Shown one piece after another: positions 13,001 to 22,339 of a stretch of 64,000 bases of DNA. The notes under the pieces are model-generated. The model ran no database searches and had not been told where the DNA came from. It saw only the letters and a program-made list of their open reading frames with translations. The stretch lies in assembly GCA_018340805.1 (NCBI GenBank), contig JACMZG010001914.1:2046058-2110057 (forward strand), written 5' to 3'. This DNA is from Microvelia longipes. Taxonomy: Eukaryota > Arthropoda > Insecta > Hemiptera > Veliidae. The translations under genes and the position numbers were made by a program. Every line of letters begins with the position of its first letter. The stretch's first letter is position 1.

Positions 13001-13030
13001 GTCAATAAATTGAATCAAACAGATAATTAA
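10020..13030 (+). pseudogene. LINE ORF2: endonuclease and reverse transcriptase, three frameshifts
   Basis: The endonuclease part (about 10055-10800) shows the APE motifs: NIRS near 10155, the TEAQ glutamate near 10240, a GVIVY strand, IYRTW, GDINID at 10555, SCLDHI at 10681 and TDHNP. The reverse transcriptase (about 11510-12660) shows IPLHKGGDKSDPNNYRPIS, FIDLKKAFDT, GLPQGTCIAP and the catalytic box FVDD at 12171-12182. The usual box is FADD or YADD, so valine is a variant. The C-terminal part ends SLLNKHLVK before the stop at 13030. The frame changes near 10320, near 11510 and in the 11-A run at 12667-12677. No convincing ATG starts the frame; it opens about 25 bp after ORF1 ends. The breaks could be decay or uncorrected indels. 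Confidence 0.85.
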
Positions 13031-13394
13031 CCTCCCAGATTTCCCACTTTATCTTTATTAATTTTTTTTTATGTAAGTACTTTTTTTCTTTATTATTACT
13101 TATTTTACATAAAAACAAGTTTCCACACACTTAATATTTTGTTTGCTTAAAATTTCATGTTTTAAATGTTAAATAATAGGCCATAATTTCAAGTCACTTT
13201 ATGACAGTAAAATTTTCTTAAAATTTCTTAATTTTAAAAACTTATTTAATGTGTTTACATTAAAAACTTATTTAACTATTACATAGTTTATTATTGTAAT
13301 TCAATACTTAGTCAATATTAATAATTTAAATTCAGAAGATGGAACTTTTGAAGTTTAATCAGAAACAAATGGCAAAAATTTTAATTATAGTTTA

Positions 13395-13672
13395 TATGTA
13401 TATAGGTGTGTATATGTCTGTGTAAATGTGTGTATGTATGTATATGTGTATGTGTGTATATGTATATGTATATATGTATAAGTACATATGTATATATGTA
13501 TGTATGTGTGTATATATATATATGTATGTATGTATGTGTGTGTGTATGTATGTGTATGTGTGTATGTATGTGTGTATATGTGTGTATGTGTGTGTATGTA
13601 TGTGTGTATATGTGTGTATGTGTGTGTATGTATGTGTATGTGTGTGTGCATGTGTCTATACGTATACATAGT
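13395..13672. repeat. TG/TGTA microsatellite inside the LINE 3' UTR
   Basis: A mix of TGTGTA, TGTATG and TATG units about 275 bp long. It is open in several frames on both strands, giving meaningless Tyr/Cys/Val and His/Thr frames. Confidence 0.95.
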
Positions 13673-14081
13673 TATTAAGGTGATTTTTATATACATAAAA
13701 TATTCAATTTTTATTGCCTAAAACTGGCATAAAAATATCAACTAATACATTGTTTTATTTTTTTTTGTAAAATAAAACAAAGTAAATATTATATTCATTA
13801 GGACGGAAAAAGTTTTATCGCATAACGATTATTTATTTAATAGAAGTAAAATTTATCTAGATATAGCTGATAGTGCTAAAATTTCAACAATTAATAATGT
13901 GACCTTAGCTAATAAATATTTATAGTACTAAAGATCAATAATAATAAGCAATATTCTTAAATATTATATAAACAAAAATAATTTGTAAGTCGGAGTAGAC
14001 TCTTTTTATTTAATTTGTTTTTTTCATTTTTTTTAAGTTTTAATTTTCATTTAATATTTTATAATTGAAGAGAGAAAGAGC

Positions 14082-14119
14082 TGAGCCCTCACTCAAGTAG
14101 TTTCTACTTAAGAGGGCTC
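14082..14119 (+). other. Stem-loop near the LINE 3' end
   Basis: TGAGCCCTC pairs with GAGGGCTCA, and an inner stem AAGTA/TACTT tightens the loop. It lies about 110 bp before the AATAAA, where a hairpin recognised by the reverse transcriptase would be expected. That role is inference. Confidence 0.5.
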
Positions 14120-14254
14120 ATCACGTCAAACGTCTGTATTTTTTTTTATTTGTTTTTGGTATATAATTGTATAATATAGACTGATATATAATATTATTTG
14201 TACAAGTTTTAAAGATGTGAATAAAGAATTTATTATTATTATTATTATTATTTA

Positions 14255-14930
14255 TATATATATATACATATGTATTTCTAGACACTTTCTTGTAAACACT
14301 CTATCTTTCGAACGGATTAATATTTTTTAACCAAACTTGGTACAAAAATCAACCTTCGGGAGGACACGAACCCTATTGAAAATCAGGTTTTTGTGACGTC
14401 ATTAACCCGGTTTGCTGAGTCAGCAAAATTTTCAAAAAATCGGCAAAATCAGGGTTAATATTTTTTGCCGCGAAAAAGGTCAATATTTATGTTTTTTGAG
14501 ACGCTGAATCGAATGAAACCGGTCCGAAGTCGATACGACCACTCTAAGTGACCTAAAAATCGAAAAAACCATTGTAAATTACCAAAAACCAAAATTTAGG
14601 TCGATAAAATAAATTTCGAGTAGGGTGTCGTTTTCTATGTAATTTTGGGCGCTGAATCGAATGAAACCGGTCCGAAGTCGATACGACCACTCTAAGTGAC
14701 CAAAAAGTCGAAAAAACCACAAAAATAATAGAAAACCAAAATTACGGTCGTTGAAAATTAAATTTCGAGTAGGGTGTCGTTTTCAATGTTTTTTGGGCCT
14801 CTGAGTTGAATGCCAGTGGTGCGGAGTCAATACGACCTCTCAAAACCCAGAGTACCTGGGTTCAAATCCTAGTAGGGACAATAATGTTTTACCGTTTTTT
14901 TTACCTAATATAAGTTTACAACTAGAAAAT
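14255..14930. repeat. Composite repeat, 148-bp tandem part
   Basis: After a short TA run, the block CGCTGAATCGAATGAAACCG starts at 14502 and again at 14650, with a diverged third start near 14799, giving a unit near 148 bp. Each carries GGTCCGAAGTCGATACGACC and AATTTCGAGTAGGGTGTCG. The same arrangement is found at 34059-34620 and, degraded, at 23470-23640. Confidence 0.75.
14859..14869 (+). promoter_or_regulatory. B-box-like element in the composite repeat
   Basis: GGTTCAAATCC fits the RNA polymerase III B-box consensus. It sits in the same position relative to the fold-back as GGTTCGAATCC at 34649 and 23660. This suggests a tRNA-derived internal promoter; no complete tRNA cloverleaf is visible. 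Confidence 0.45.
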
Positions 14931-15588
14931 AATTCTGGCGCGGTGGTCCGCATGTCGGGCGAATTTCCTTTGGATGCGTGTTTCCGTGCCTTTTACATTG
15001 TATAAGTTTACAACTAATAAATAAATAATTCCGGCGCGGTGGTCCGCTGTCGGGCGAATTTCATTTAGAATGCGTGTTTCCGTGCTAAACAACCCATATC
15101 TTGCTTATGCAAGAACCATGCCCATTGCGTGGTTCCGGTTCATGCTGTCAAGCACTGCTCGTAACTCATTTTGTCTGTATTTCCAAAGGAAATGCGCTAA
15201 AATCTTTAAAGATAACTGACTAAGCTTAAAGATAAGTAACTGAGCTTTAAACTAGTGCAAATAATAGTGCGTACTTTTAATTTTAGAGGCATAGTTTTGT
15301 ACAACCAACTAGATAATTATGCGCATTTCCTTTGGAAAATACAGACAAAATGAGTTACGAGCAGTGCTTGACAGCATGAACCGGAACCACGCAATGGGCA
15401 TGGTTCTTGCATAAGCAAGATATGGGTTGTTTAGCACGGAAACACGCATTCTAAATGAAATTCGCCCGACAGCGGACCACCGCGCCGGAATTATTTATTT
15501 ATTAGTTGTAAACTTATACAATGTAAAAGGCACGGAAACACGCATCCAAAGGAAATTCGCCCGACATGCGGACCACCGCGCCAGAATT
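14931..15588. mobile_element. Near-perfect fold-back element
   Basis: A left arm of about 267 bp (14931-15197) and a right arm of about 268 bp (15321-15588) are almost exact reverse complements around a 123-bp centre. Each arm contains an internal duplication of GCGTGTTTCCGTGC and GGTGGTCCGC blocks, and ends at the centre with CCAAAGGAAATGCGC. A long frame at 15427-15786 merely crosses the right arm. Degraded relatives: 7243-7545, 23826-24102, 34721-35163. Confidence 0.85.
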
Positions 15589-16138
15589 TTTTTTACCAAG
15601 TTTCAACTATCTAGCATAAACACAGTGGGAGTTATGCGTGACACAGACACACACACAGACATCAAGCTGAAATCGGTTCAGATGGTCCTAAAACACCTAA
15701 AATTGATAATTCAAGTGAAATCTCGGGTTAATTTTTTAGGTGAAACCAATACTTTTCCTCTATATACCGTCTGTATAAGAAGGTAATAGGTCATAGGTGT
15801 TTTACGATTTTACAAAGGACAGTGGGTAATTAAAATAAATTTAGGGCCCGGAGGGCCCGAAGAAAATTTTAAAGGGCTGATTTAGACCTTAATTTCTTTT
15901 CTATTTTGTACTTTTATCCTCACTAAAAGCGATACTTTTCCTCCTCTTTTCTTTTCCTTCCCCTCTTTTTTCCTTTTTCCCTGGATCCTGGGGGGGGGTA
16001 ATTACCCCCATTACCCCCCCCGTAATACCGCCAATGCTCGTAACTTTTCCATATCTTATTGGATTCGGTACGATCGTCCTCCCTACTTCGGACTCGCTTC
16101 GGTCGTCTTCAGATTATACAATTTTATACCAAATTTAT
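15589..16138. repeat. Composite-repeat flank and G-rich block
   Basis: Holds a copy of the AGCATAAACACAGTGGGAG module (near 15618) with a CACACA run, then CCAATACTTTTCCTCTATAT, then GGGCCCGGAGGGCCCG (15844) and opposed G9 and C8 runs near 15990-16020. The phrase GTAATACCGCCA echoes GTGGCGGTATTA at 6188 in reverse. No gene is seen. Confidence 0.45.
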
Positions 16139-16862
16139 TCTTGAACACATCTTCGGACTCGCATCGCTCGTCCTCTGATAGTATATATAATTGTTTTATT
16201 CCCAGCGGTGACCGTATTCAGACACTGAAAACGTTCGATGATGCTTTAATTTTAAAGACAAAAATCATGGATATACTTTTCGTATTGAAACAAAACTTAG
16301 TGTACTTATTTATTACGTAAAGATATACAGCTGTTCTAAAATTTAATTCAATTGGATAATTTTTCGATTTTTTAAAGAACGTACACAAGTCATTTGATAA
16401 CAATTGAACTTATGCTGATAATCAGATAAAACTTGGCATATACATTAATCTTATGCATAGTCACATGTGTGCCAAATTTTAATCCGATCGCATTATTTTT
16501 TTCGCGTTTTTATGATTTTTCGAAATTTTCGCTGTCACGCACATATGTTGGCCAAATGAGTCATTATTGTGGGTCAATGTCGTCATAAAAAATATTTTTC
16601 AGAATATCACAACAAAATCTATAGACTGTTTTTGTTCTCTAGCTTTTTAACTCTCTAGCATAAATACACTGGGAGCTAAAATGGTTACAGACATACACTC
16701 ACACTCACACACACACAAAGACAGGCAACTTTGCAATAACCATTCAGGAGGTCTTAAAAACACCTAAAACGGATCATTCCGGTGACATCCCGGTTTCGGA
16801 TTTTTTTGCAAACACAATACCTTTTTTTATATAAATACGGTATAAATGAGGAAAAGTAAAAA
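16139..16862. repeat. Dispersed repeat of about 700 bp, copy A
   Basis: Starts at the CTTCGGACTCGCATCGCTCG core and ends near AATACGGTATAAATGAGG. It aligns along its length with 45930-46607, sharing ATGGATATACTT, AAACTTAGTG, the CACTGGGAGCT module with a CACA run, and ATCCCGGTTTCGGATTTTTT, and with the reverse copy at 63690-64000. It ends about 230 bp before the first possible ATG of the host gene. Confidence 0.7.
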
Positions 16863-17227
16863 CCAATTGAGGTGATAAAACCAATACATTTTGTTTATTA
16901 AGTGGTATTTAATGGTAAATTTCGGATTTAAAGTACCATAAAGTCTTGAGAAGTGACCATATACGTCTCAAGTTCTACACTGTATCCAGGGGGGTTAACG
17001 TACATAGGAAAAAGTTTGGATTCGATTGGATCCAAATTTTCCCACCATTGAGTCAGCAGTCTTACTGATTAGGTATCTATCGTCTCTGACTATCTATGCA
17101 ATTTATAACTCCTGTGTTCAGCTTATTTATGCAAAGCTCAACTTTGACAGTAACAACATGTCAAGGTTTCAAGTCATGCAATTTCAATAAAACAAATTCA
17201 AACTATTTAAGATGTAAGCAAGATAAA

Positions 17228-17463
17228 ATGTTGAGCAGATTTCAGAGAGGAACATTGGTCGCTTCCAGAAGGAATATATGCGGGAGACCAGTAAAAAAAA
17301 GCAAGAAGAAGGAGTTAAAGCCATGCCCCGACAAAAGAAAAAAATATAATCAGTGCACCTTCAATGATCCGAAATATTTTTGGCTAGAATCTCAAATTTG
17401 CGAGAAAAGAAAAAAAACATGGCAGGAGGTAGAGGAAGAATTCGCTTGTTTGGGAATATATGG
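17228..17463 (+). CDS. Host gene exon 1 (coding part)
   Basis: Encodes residues 1-78 plus two bases of residue 79. The donor is ATGG|GTAATG. It includes the presequence-like start, a Lys-rich patch and four Cys spaced over CPDKRKKYNQC and SQICEKR. The upstream in-frame ATG at 17096 or an upstream 5' exon cannot be excluded; candidate acceptors end at 17125 and 17149. Confidence 0.65.
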
Positions 17464-20400
17464 GTAATGTACACCTACTAACTGACACCACTAATTAAGT
17501 TTTTGCTTTGTGTTTTATAACTTGACGACTTGATCAGCATTACTACTCGCTAACTGACTAGTACAGTTCCCAACTGTGTTGAGTTTATAAAACTCAACAC
17601 AATATAATGGTGTCAAGTATTCATTTTTTGCTAAACTTAGTAGTATTAAATGATAAAAAAAATATGTAAAAATTACATTATATCTTTACTCAGTGATAAT
17701 ATACCGTAGTCAACCTAGTTACATAAACTCAACTTAGATCGTACATTATTTTTTATAACAATCTATCACGGTAACTAACTTTTGTACCATGAATTGGCTA
17801 TAAAATATATTTTGTTAACTTGCTCGGTATGATTGATACATTTCCAACTGAGTTTCTTGCCTCTTTTTAGATGCTCGAGAAGGGTCCAACCATCCAGGAT
17901 ACTTTTCTGCCGCGAAGAAGGTGATTTTGAGATATGTCGACGGGGATGCCTCCATCCGTGCACTCCTCCTCCTTGTGAAGACGATCCTTATCCATCACCA
18001 GCACAATACCTCCTTAGTAGCATCAAAAATTTGATAACGGCTTCCATTTTCTTCGGAATTCTCTATTTAACCTATAAATTGCATATTTGGGAATCATCAT
18101 CAGGCACTATTGGTGCAATTCTGGGAGATCCTGATGAGACGGTAAAAAATACAACAAAATCTAGTATATTATATTTTTCGGGCCACACACTTACAGAATA
18201 TTTTGCATAGTACTTAATTATACAATACTTGGAAGGGCGGCCACTTAATTTAATACTGGTAACTTGGAGTAGGTGCAAATCTGGATTTGACATGAACTGG
18301 ATATTACCCTATAGCATCAATGCCTCTTGAAGAGCTACCTCTTTACCGTTAGGTATATGACATGGCTTATTTCAGTTTAGCCTCATGTTGCATACCAATA
18401 TGTAACTAACTAGGCTCCAACTATAGTTGACCAATGCCAAATAAGAACAAGAAGAACTTTACAATTTATTGGATAGTTCTTTTAAAGAGAACTGTCAGAG
18501 AAATTACGTCACGAAATAAACTAAGTTAAAACATTTTAAATTCCAGGAACTATCTTGTATTATAAAATACTTGCTCGGTTAAAAACCTTTTGACTTCCTC
18601 TTTAAATTCTTTTAAAGAGATCAAAGAGATCAAAGAGATCACAATTTGCTAAAAAGACACCTTAATACAAAATGCAATATTTTTAATTTCAAAAATTAAA
18701 AATTGATATTTCTATTTTGAATCGACTTTGAATTTAAAGTCTCTCCGTTAAATAGGGATTTAAGGACGGAGATATTAGGAGAATTCATCAAAGCAACAGG
18801 TAGCACGGCCTGAATAAATAGTTTTACTTATTACAGTTGTTTCAAAAACAAACTACTGTTAGGATCCTTTTTACTCAGTCGTAATATTCTGACCATTTTC
18901 AGATAATTACTCGCCTTAGTGCTAAATGTGAAAATATATCTTTGAATAAGCTTGTAGCCTTCCAAAATTGCAGGTGTCAGGGAACCTATTTCTATAGGCA
19001 CGCCTTTACAGTCTATCGTTTAGTTTAAAAATCTTGACAGGTCAGTTTAGGCACCACTAATTCTTAAGGAAAAAATCCCTGCAGGAAGGGAGCAGGAAAA
19101 AACGATGTAAACAAATCAGGTTATTTTACCCGTATTTTCTTGGCGATGTTTTTTTACATTTCTTTTATCGTAGTTTTCAAAACGATGTAATCAAAAGAAG
19201 AACCACAAACAAAGTGAACGATTGCCGGGAAGAAGGTTTTTTCCCTACAGCGGTTATGGTGGTAGGGATTTTTTTCTCTTTTTAAGTGATAGGTTGGCAG
19301 CAGCTTCTCTGATTGGTCAATCCCCAAAATAGTTATGACCTTGGGGATTTTTAAACTAAACGATAGACTGTAGTTTAGGAGACTTCCGCTTAAAAACTTC
19401 GTCAGAGAGGCAAATGTTTCCAGGGGGACCCCCTCCCTGGTCCCTATCTAGCCACGGGTCTGTTTCTAAAGGAACTATTGGCAGTGTTCTATTCTTTTGT
19501 TTGCAGATCGATAATGTCGGTCATAAACTAATTGGATTCTTAAAGGATAAATGGAATAAGATCGTCGCAACCATGTTTGTTGGAATAAAGAAAATATTGA
19601 TCCACATGGAACTTCAGAAACAGGACGGATTCAATGAATGTGAATTTTTCATTAAAGTTGAGGACGGTGTTAGAAACGTTTATGAGGCCATGAAGAAGCA
19701 TTATCGAACCATCAAGTGCGGTATTACTATTGAAGCCAACCATGTTTTTCAGGTAAAATATATATTTCAATATATATTAAAATGTACTACATACTACTAA
19801 TACTATGTATTATAAATTAATATATTTGAGACACCTAAGAGAACCTCTGTTATAAATTGGACATATTCGAGAAACAACATAAAGTTGGGGGAACCACTGT
19901 GCAAACCGGTCACTAACACGGTTTGCTGACTCAGCTAACCAGGTTACTGACCGCTGGTAGCTCCAAGGTTAATTCTTATACTAAGTTTGATTTAAAAAAA
20001 AATGGTTGGAAAGATATATTACAAGATTTGAGTAAAAATACACACACACACACCCTCACATATACATACAAATATATATATATATATATATTTCTCAACA
20101 AATTCTTGTAAACACTCTTATCTTACGAACGGATGAATATTTTTAAATAAATTATTGGTACCTCTGAAACGGATTCCTTACTCATTCCCAACATGGACTC
20201 CCGCCATAGGACCCAACCCATCAGGGAATTATTGTTGTTCCGGCTGTTTAACGTTCATGTGGACGTGACGATCATGTGGATATGACATCAATGTAGGAAG
20301 CCTTCGGGGTTTCTGGCGCTAAGTGGCGTATAACCTTAAAAGCGTGATTTTCTAATATAAATTCAATAAATCAAAAGATAATATTTAATCATACTGAGGG

Positions 20401-21510
20401 GGAGTTTAGCAAGATCGATGTTTTAACATTTCGGTCTCACTCACTAGTTTATTCCGACGTTTCGCTTTGCGATTATAAAATTGTAAGAGATTATTCTGTA
20501 TAGAGATTATTTTACATCTTTGGTTAAGTCATAACCGAGATGTAACTTAGCAACAATTTGGTTATTTATAAAACTCGAAAATATGTTTAGTTCAATTTTA
20601 AATTAGGCGCGCTTGTAGTCTTGTTTATGAACAACAATTGAACTAAGTATCATCTTATTATTAGCATTAAATCAATTTTTATTAAATGATAAAAATTCTA
20701 TACGTTTTTATTAAATATAAAAAAATCGAAAAATAATTTAACTGCGTTGAATCGTGATACAAGTAAGTTCCATCATGTAATACATAAGTAAACGAAGTTT
20801 CATTTTAATAAACATAGTGTACCCGCGGTTTTGTTGAATCACTTATGTTTATTGGATCACTAAGCAGTATCGAGAGTGTTCAGTACCTGAATTGGTACTG
20901 AAGTTCAACGACTGAGAATAAAACGGATGTTTATTTAAGCACGAGCAATGCGAATCCGAAAACCTACGGTAATATAAATTAGGTGATTCCATATTCATAG
21001 AACGAGCGAACGAATCGGAAGTAGCGAGGGTGAGAGTAAGTTCAGAGAATCTGATGTAGCAAAGTAAGGTTTTGAGTTCATTCCATGCCCGATAAATACA
21101 AATTTTACCATGTTTCTTCATCATTTCAGGAATGGGAATTAGTGTATAACTACAAACAGAAGCCTGTGCAAGAAGAACCGTGCGACTTAGGTTGGAAATG
21201 GATGGATCATCCAGAAACTGGCTTCATCAGCGATTCCTTGCCTATTATCCCTTACGAATCCGTTACGAAGGAACTCATAAAGAAGGAGAGGAAGAAAGCC
21301 AAATTAGCGTCGGTCTACAGTGACATTTGCTCCCAATGGAAGGTTGATCCTAATAATTTGGATGAAAAGAACGAATGTGATGATCCGAACTCTAGAGCGG
21401 CTATATGCAAACGAAAATATGAAAGGAAATATAAAACTAAGATAAACCCAGCTAATTGTAAATGCCCTATATCCTCTTCTTCCATTGCACAAAATGAAGA
21501 TGACCAATAA
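17228..21510 (+). CDS. Host gene, four exons, probable mitochondrial membrane protein
   Basis: The exons are 17228-17463, 17871-18141, 19507-19752 and 21130-21510. Every junction has GT..AG and the phases agree (2, 0, 0), giving 1134 nt and 377 residues. The chosen ATG has AAAATG context and gives an Arg-rich, acid-free N-terminus (MLSRFQRGTLVASRR) like a mitochondrial presequence; an in-frame ATG at 17096 would add 44 residues. Residues about 34-115 are Cys-rich. Residues 132-149 form one membrane segment, followed by a short HIW motif that resembles the single-membrane region of MIC13/QIL1 proteins. The resemblance is short, and this protein is about three times the usual MIC13 length. The C-terminal half is charged, with a second Cys pair set near 340-367. 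I do not recognise the whole protein, so the function is unassigned. Confidence 0.75.
17464..17870 (+). other. Host gene intron 1
   Basis: A 407-bp AT-rich intron with a TC-rich tract before the acceptor. AACTCAACACAATATAATGG near 17590 is the only notable local repeat (TTTATAAAACTCAACAC). No other feature is seen. Confidence 0.6.
17871..18141 (+). CDS. Host gene exon 2: Cys-rich region and membrane segment
   Basis: The acceptor CCTCTTTTTAG is strong and its first base completes the split Gly codon. Encodes residues 80-169: Cys pattern CREEGDFEIC..GC..PC..PPPC, then the hydrophobic run LITASIFFGILYLTYKL, then HIWES. The donor is GACG|GTAAAA, phase 0. Confidence 0.7.
18142..19506 (+). other. 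Host gene intron 2
   Basis: About 1365 bp. It carries a short triple repeat GAGATCAAA near 18616 and, in its second half, a Tc1/mariner-type MITE (19009-19370). Confidence 0.6.
19009..19370. mobile_element. Tc1/mariner-type MITE in intron 2
   Basis: The termini are CAGTCTATCGTTTAGTTTAA and its exact reverse complement; the inverted repeat is about 26 bp and both sides are flanked by TA. The 362-bp interior is non-coding and contains a second inverted motif (AAAATCCCT..AGGGATTTTT). TA flanks and CAGTC ends are typical of Tc1/mariner non-autonomous elements. Confidence 0.75.
19507..19752 (+). CDS. Host gene exon 3
   Basis: The acceptor is TTTTGTTTGCAG. Encodes residues 170-251, a mixed, mostly soluble segment (KLIGFLKDKWNKIVATMF, FFIKVEDGVRNVYEAMKKH) predicted helical. 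The donor is TTCAG|GTAAAA, phase 0. Both neighbouring introns contain repeats. Confidence 0.7.
19753..21129 (+). other. Host gene intron 3
   Basis: About 1377 bp. It contains a CA run and a TA run (20041-20092) followed by TTCTTGTAAACACTCTTATC, the same phrase that follows the TA run at 14270, so a composite-repeat fragment is present. No gene is seen within it. Confidence 0.55.
21130..21510 (+). CDS. Host gene exon 4 and stop
   Basis: The acceptor is TCATCATTTCAG. Encodes residues 252-377: Trp-rich start (EWELVYNYKQKP, DLGWKWMDHPETGF), a Lys/Glu helix (TKELIKKERKKAK), then Cys residues in CSQW, ECDDP, AICKRK and NCKCP, ending EDDQ. An AATAAA follows 24 bp after the stop. Confidence 0.75.
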   Translation, partial: EWELVYNYKQKPVQEEPCDLGWKWMDHPETGFISDSLPIIPYESVTKELIKKERKKAKLASVYSDICSQWKVDPNNLDEKNECDDPNSRAAICKRKYERKYKTKINPANCKCPISSSSIAQNEDDQ

Positions 21511-21534
21511 AGAAGAATGAAGAAGAATTGTAAG

Positions 21535-21540
21535 AATAAA
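21535..21540 (+). terminator. Candidate polyadenylation signal of the host gene
   Basis: AATAAA 24 bp after the stop codon of exon 4. No independent evidence of the cleavage site. Confidence 0.55.
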
Positions 21541-21660
21541 CCGGTCATATAGTCCTTCTGGATGAAAAATTCTAGTTTTGTAGCATGAATAATATCAAGT
21601 CTTTAAACATGGATCAATGAGTCGTTCTTTTTTTGAAATAATTTATAGTACTTAATTTAT

Positions 21661-21663
<3 letters not shown>

Positions 21664-21754
<91 letters not shown>

Positions 21755-21760
21755 TGTATG
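21664..21760. repeat. AT microsatellite
   Basis: Near-pure TA alternation with two AAT interruptions, ending in ATGTATGTATG. Confidence 0.95.
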
Positions 21761-22054
21761 TATGTCAGTTCATATTGTGTAGTAATAATTCCAATCTTGA
21801 CGTGTAATGTTGATATGATATTATTGTTTATTACCCTCTTTCGAGTTTGATCTTTAAATCTGTGACCGAGAGTTTTCCTAAACTTTTCCTTTCAGATGTC
21901 TGTAAAGACCTTCTGGGTGGTTCTATAAAATAAATTTGATTAGTTAATCTTTTCCGTCCAAGCTCAAAAGTGAAGTTAGTGGACTTTTTCTTTCGTCAAG
22001 ACTTACATGTAAACATTAATTTTATCTGCAGTTGTTATAAATTTATGCGTAAAC

Positions 22055-22300
22055 AAAGGCGCTTTTTCGGATCTTTCGGTCCATGAGGGCCGAAATCGCA
22101 CTGCGGAAACTACTTAAAGGTTCCTTAAGCTTTTGGGTAATGGTTTTATCAAATGACATGTGTAATTTTGGAAACCGGGCCCATTGGCTCTAGACCGCTT
22201 TGCGGCATTGCTGCTTTCGATAAGAAGTCTCGGATGGAGTCCGTTGTGAAGAGTTGGTGGTTGTTTAGTAATATTACCGAGTTTTGCAAAACACAATTAT
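22055..22300. repeat. SINE-related fragment
   Basis: TTTCGGTCCATGAGGGCCGA and CTGCGGAAACTACTT resemble the body of the SINEs at 34150 (TTTCGGCCCTTCAGGG, CTGCGGCAACTACCT) and 28320. The block ends near TACCGAGTTTTGCAAAACAC, which is also next to family B MITEs. A degraded or chimeric copy is likely. Confidence 0.35.
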
Positions 22301-22339
22301 ATTGTGTTTATTAATTTATGTCTAATGTTTCAAACTTAA

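Larger units (their letters stand above)
8640..14252 (+). mobile_element. Nearly full-length non-LTR retrotransposon (LINE)
   Basis: In order it has a short 5' leader, ORF1 with a PHD finger and FP-like domain, ORF2 with APE endonuclease and reverse transcriptase, a 1.2-kb 3' UTR, an AATAAA at 14220 and an (ATT)n tail. The layout and motifs fit the Jockey/CR1-type superfamilies; the clade is not resolved by eye. The exact 5' end and target duplication are hidden because both flanks are AT microsatellite. ORF1 is intact while ORF2 has three frame breaks, so this copy is young but not obviously autonomous. Confidence 0.85.
13031..14252 (+). other. LINE 3' UTR with ATT tail
   Basis: Non-coding, AT-rich, with a TG/TA microsatellite inside and AATAAA at 14220-14225. 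It ends in about seven TTA/ATT units (14231-14252). The ATT tail is the same type as that of the SINEs at 28293 and 34131. Confidence 0.75.

Noticed and set aside
13385..13721. Several overlapping frames rich in Tyr/Cys/Val or His/Thr
   Set aside because: Product of a TG/TA microsatellite inside the LINE 3' UTR.
14848..14880. Complete tRNA gene around GGTTCAAATCC
   Set aside because: A B box and a wobble-paired T arm are visible, but no anticodon arm or acceptor stem could be built.
15427..15786. 119-codon frame
   Set aside because: Lies on the right arm of the fold-back and its flank; it does not resemble a protein and is broken in other copies.
20849..21124. 91-codon minus-strand frame opposite the end of intron 3
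   Set aside because: It lies antisense to the intron, overlaps the acceptor region, and shows no domain.
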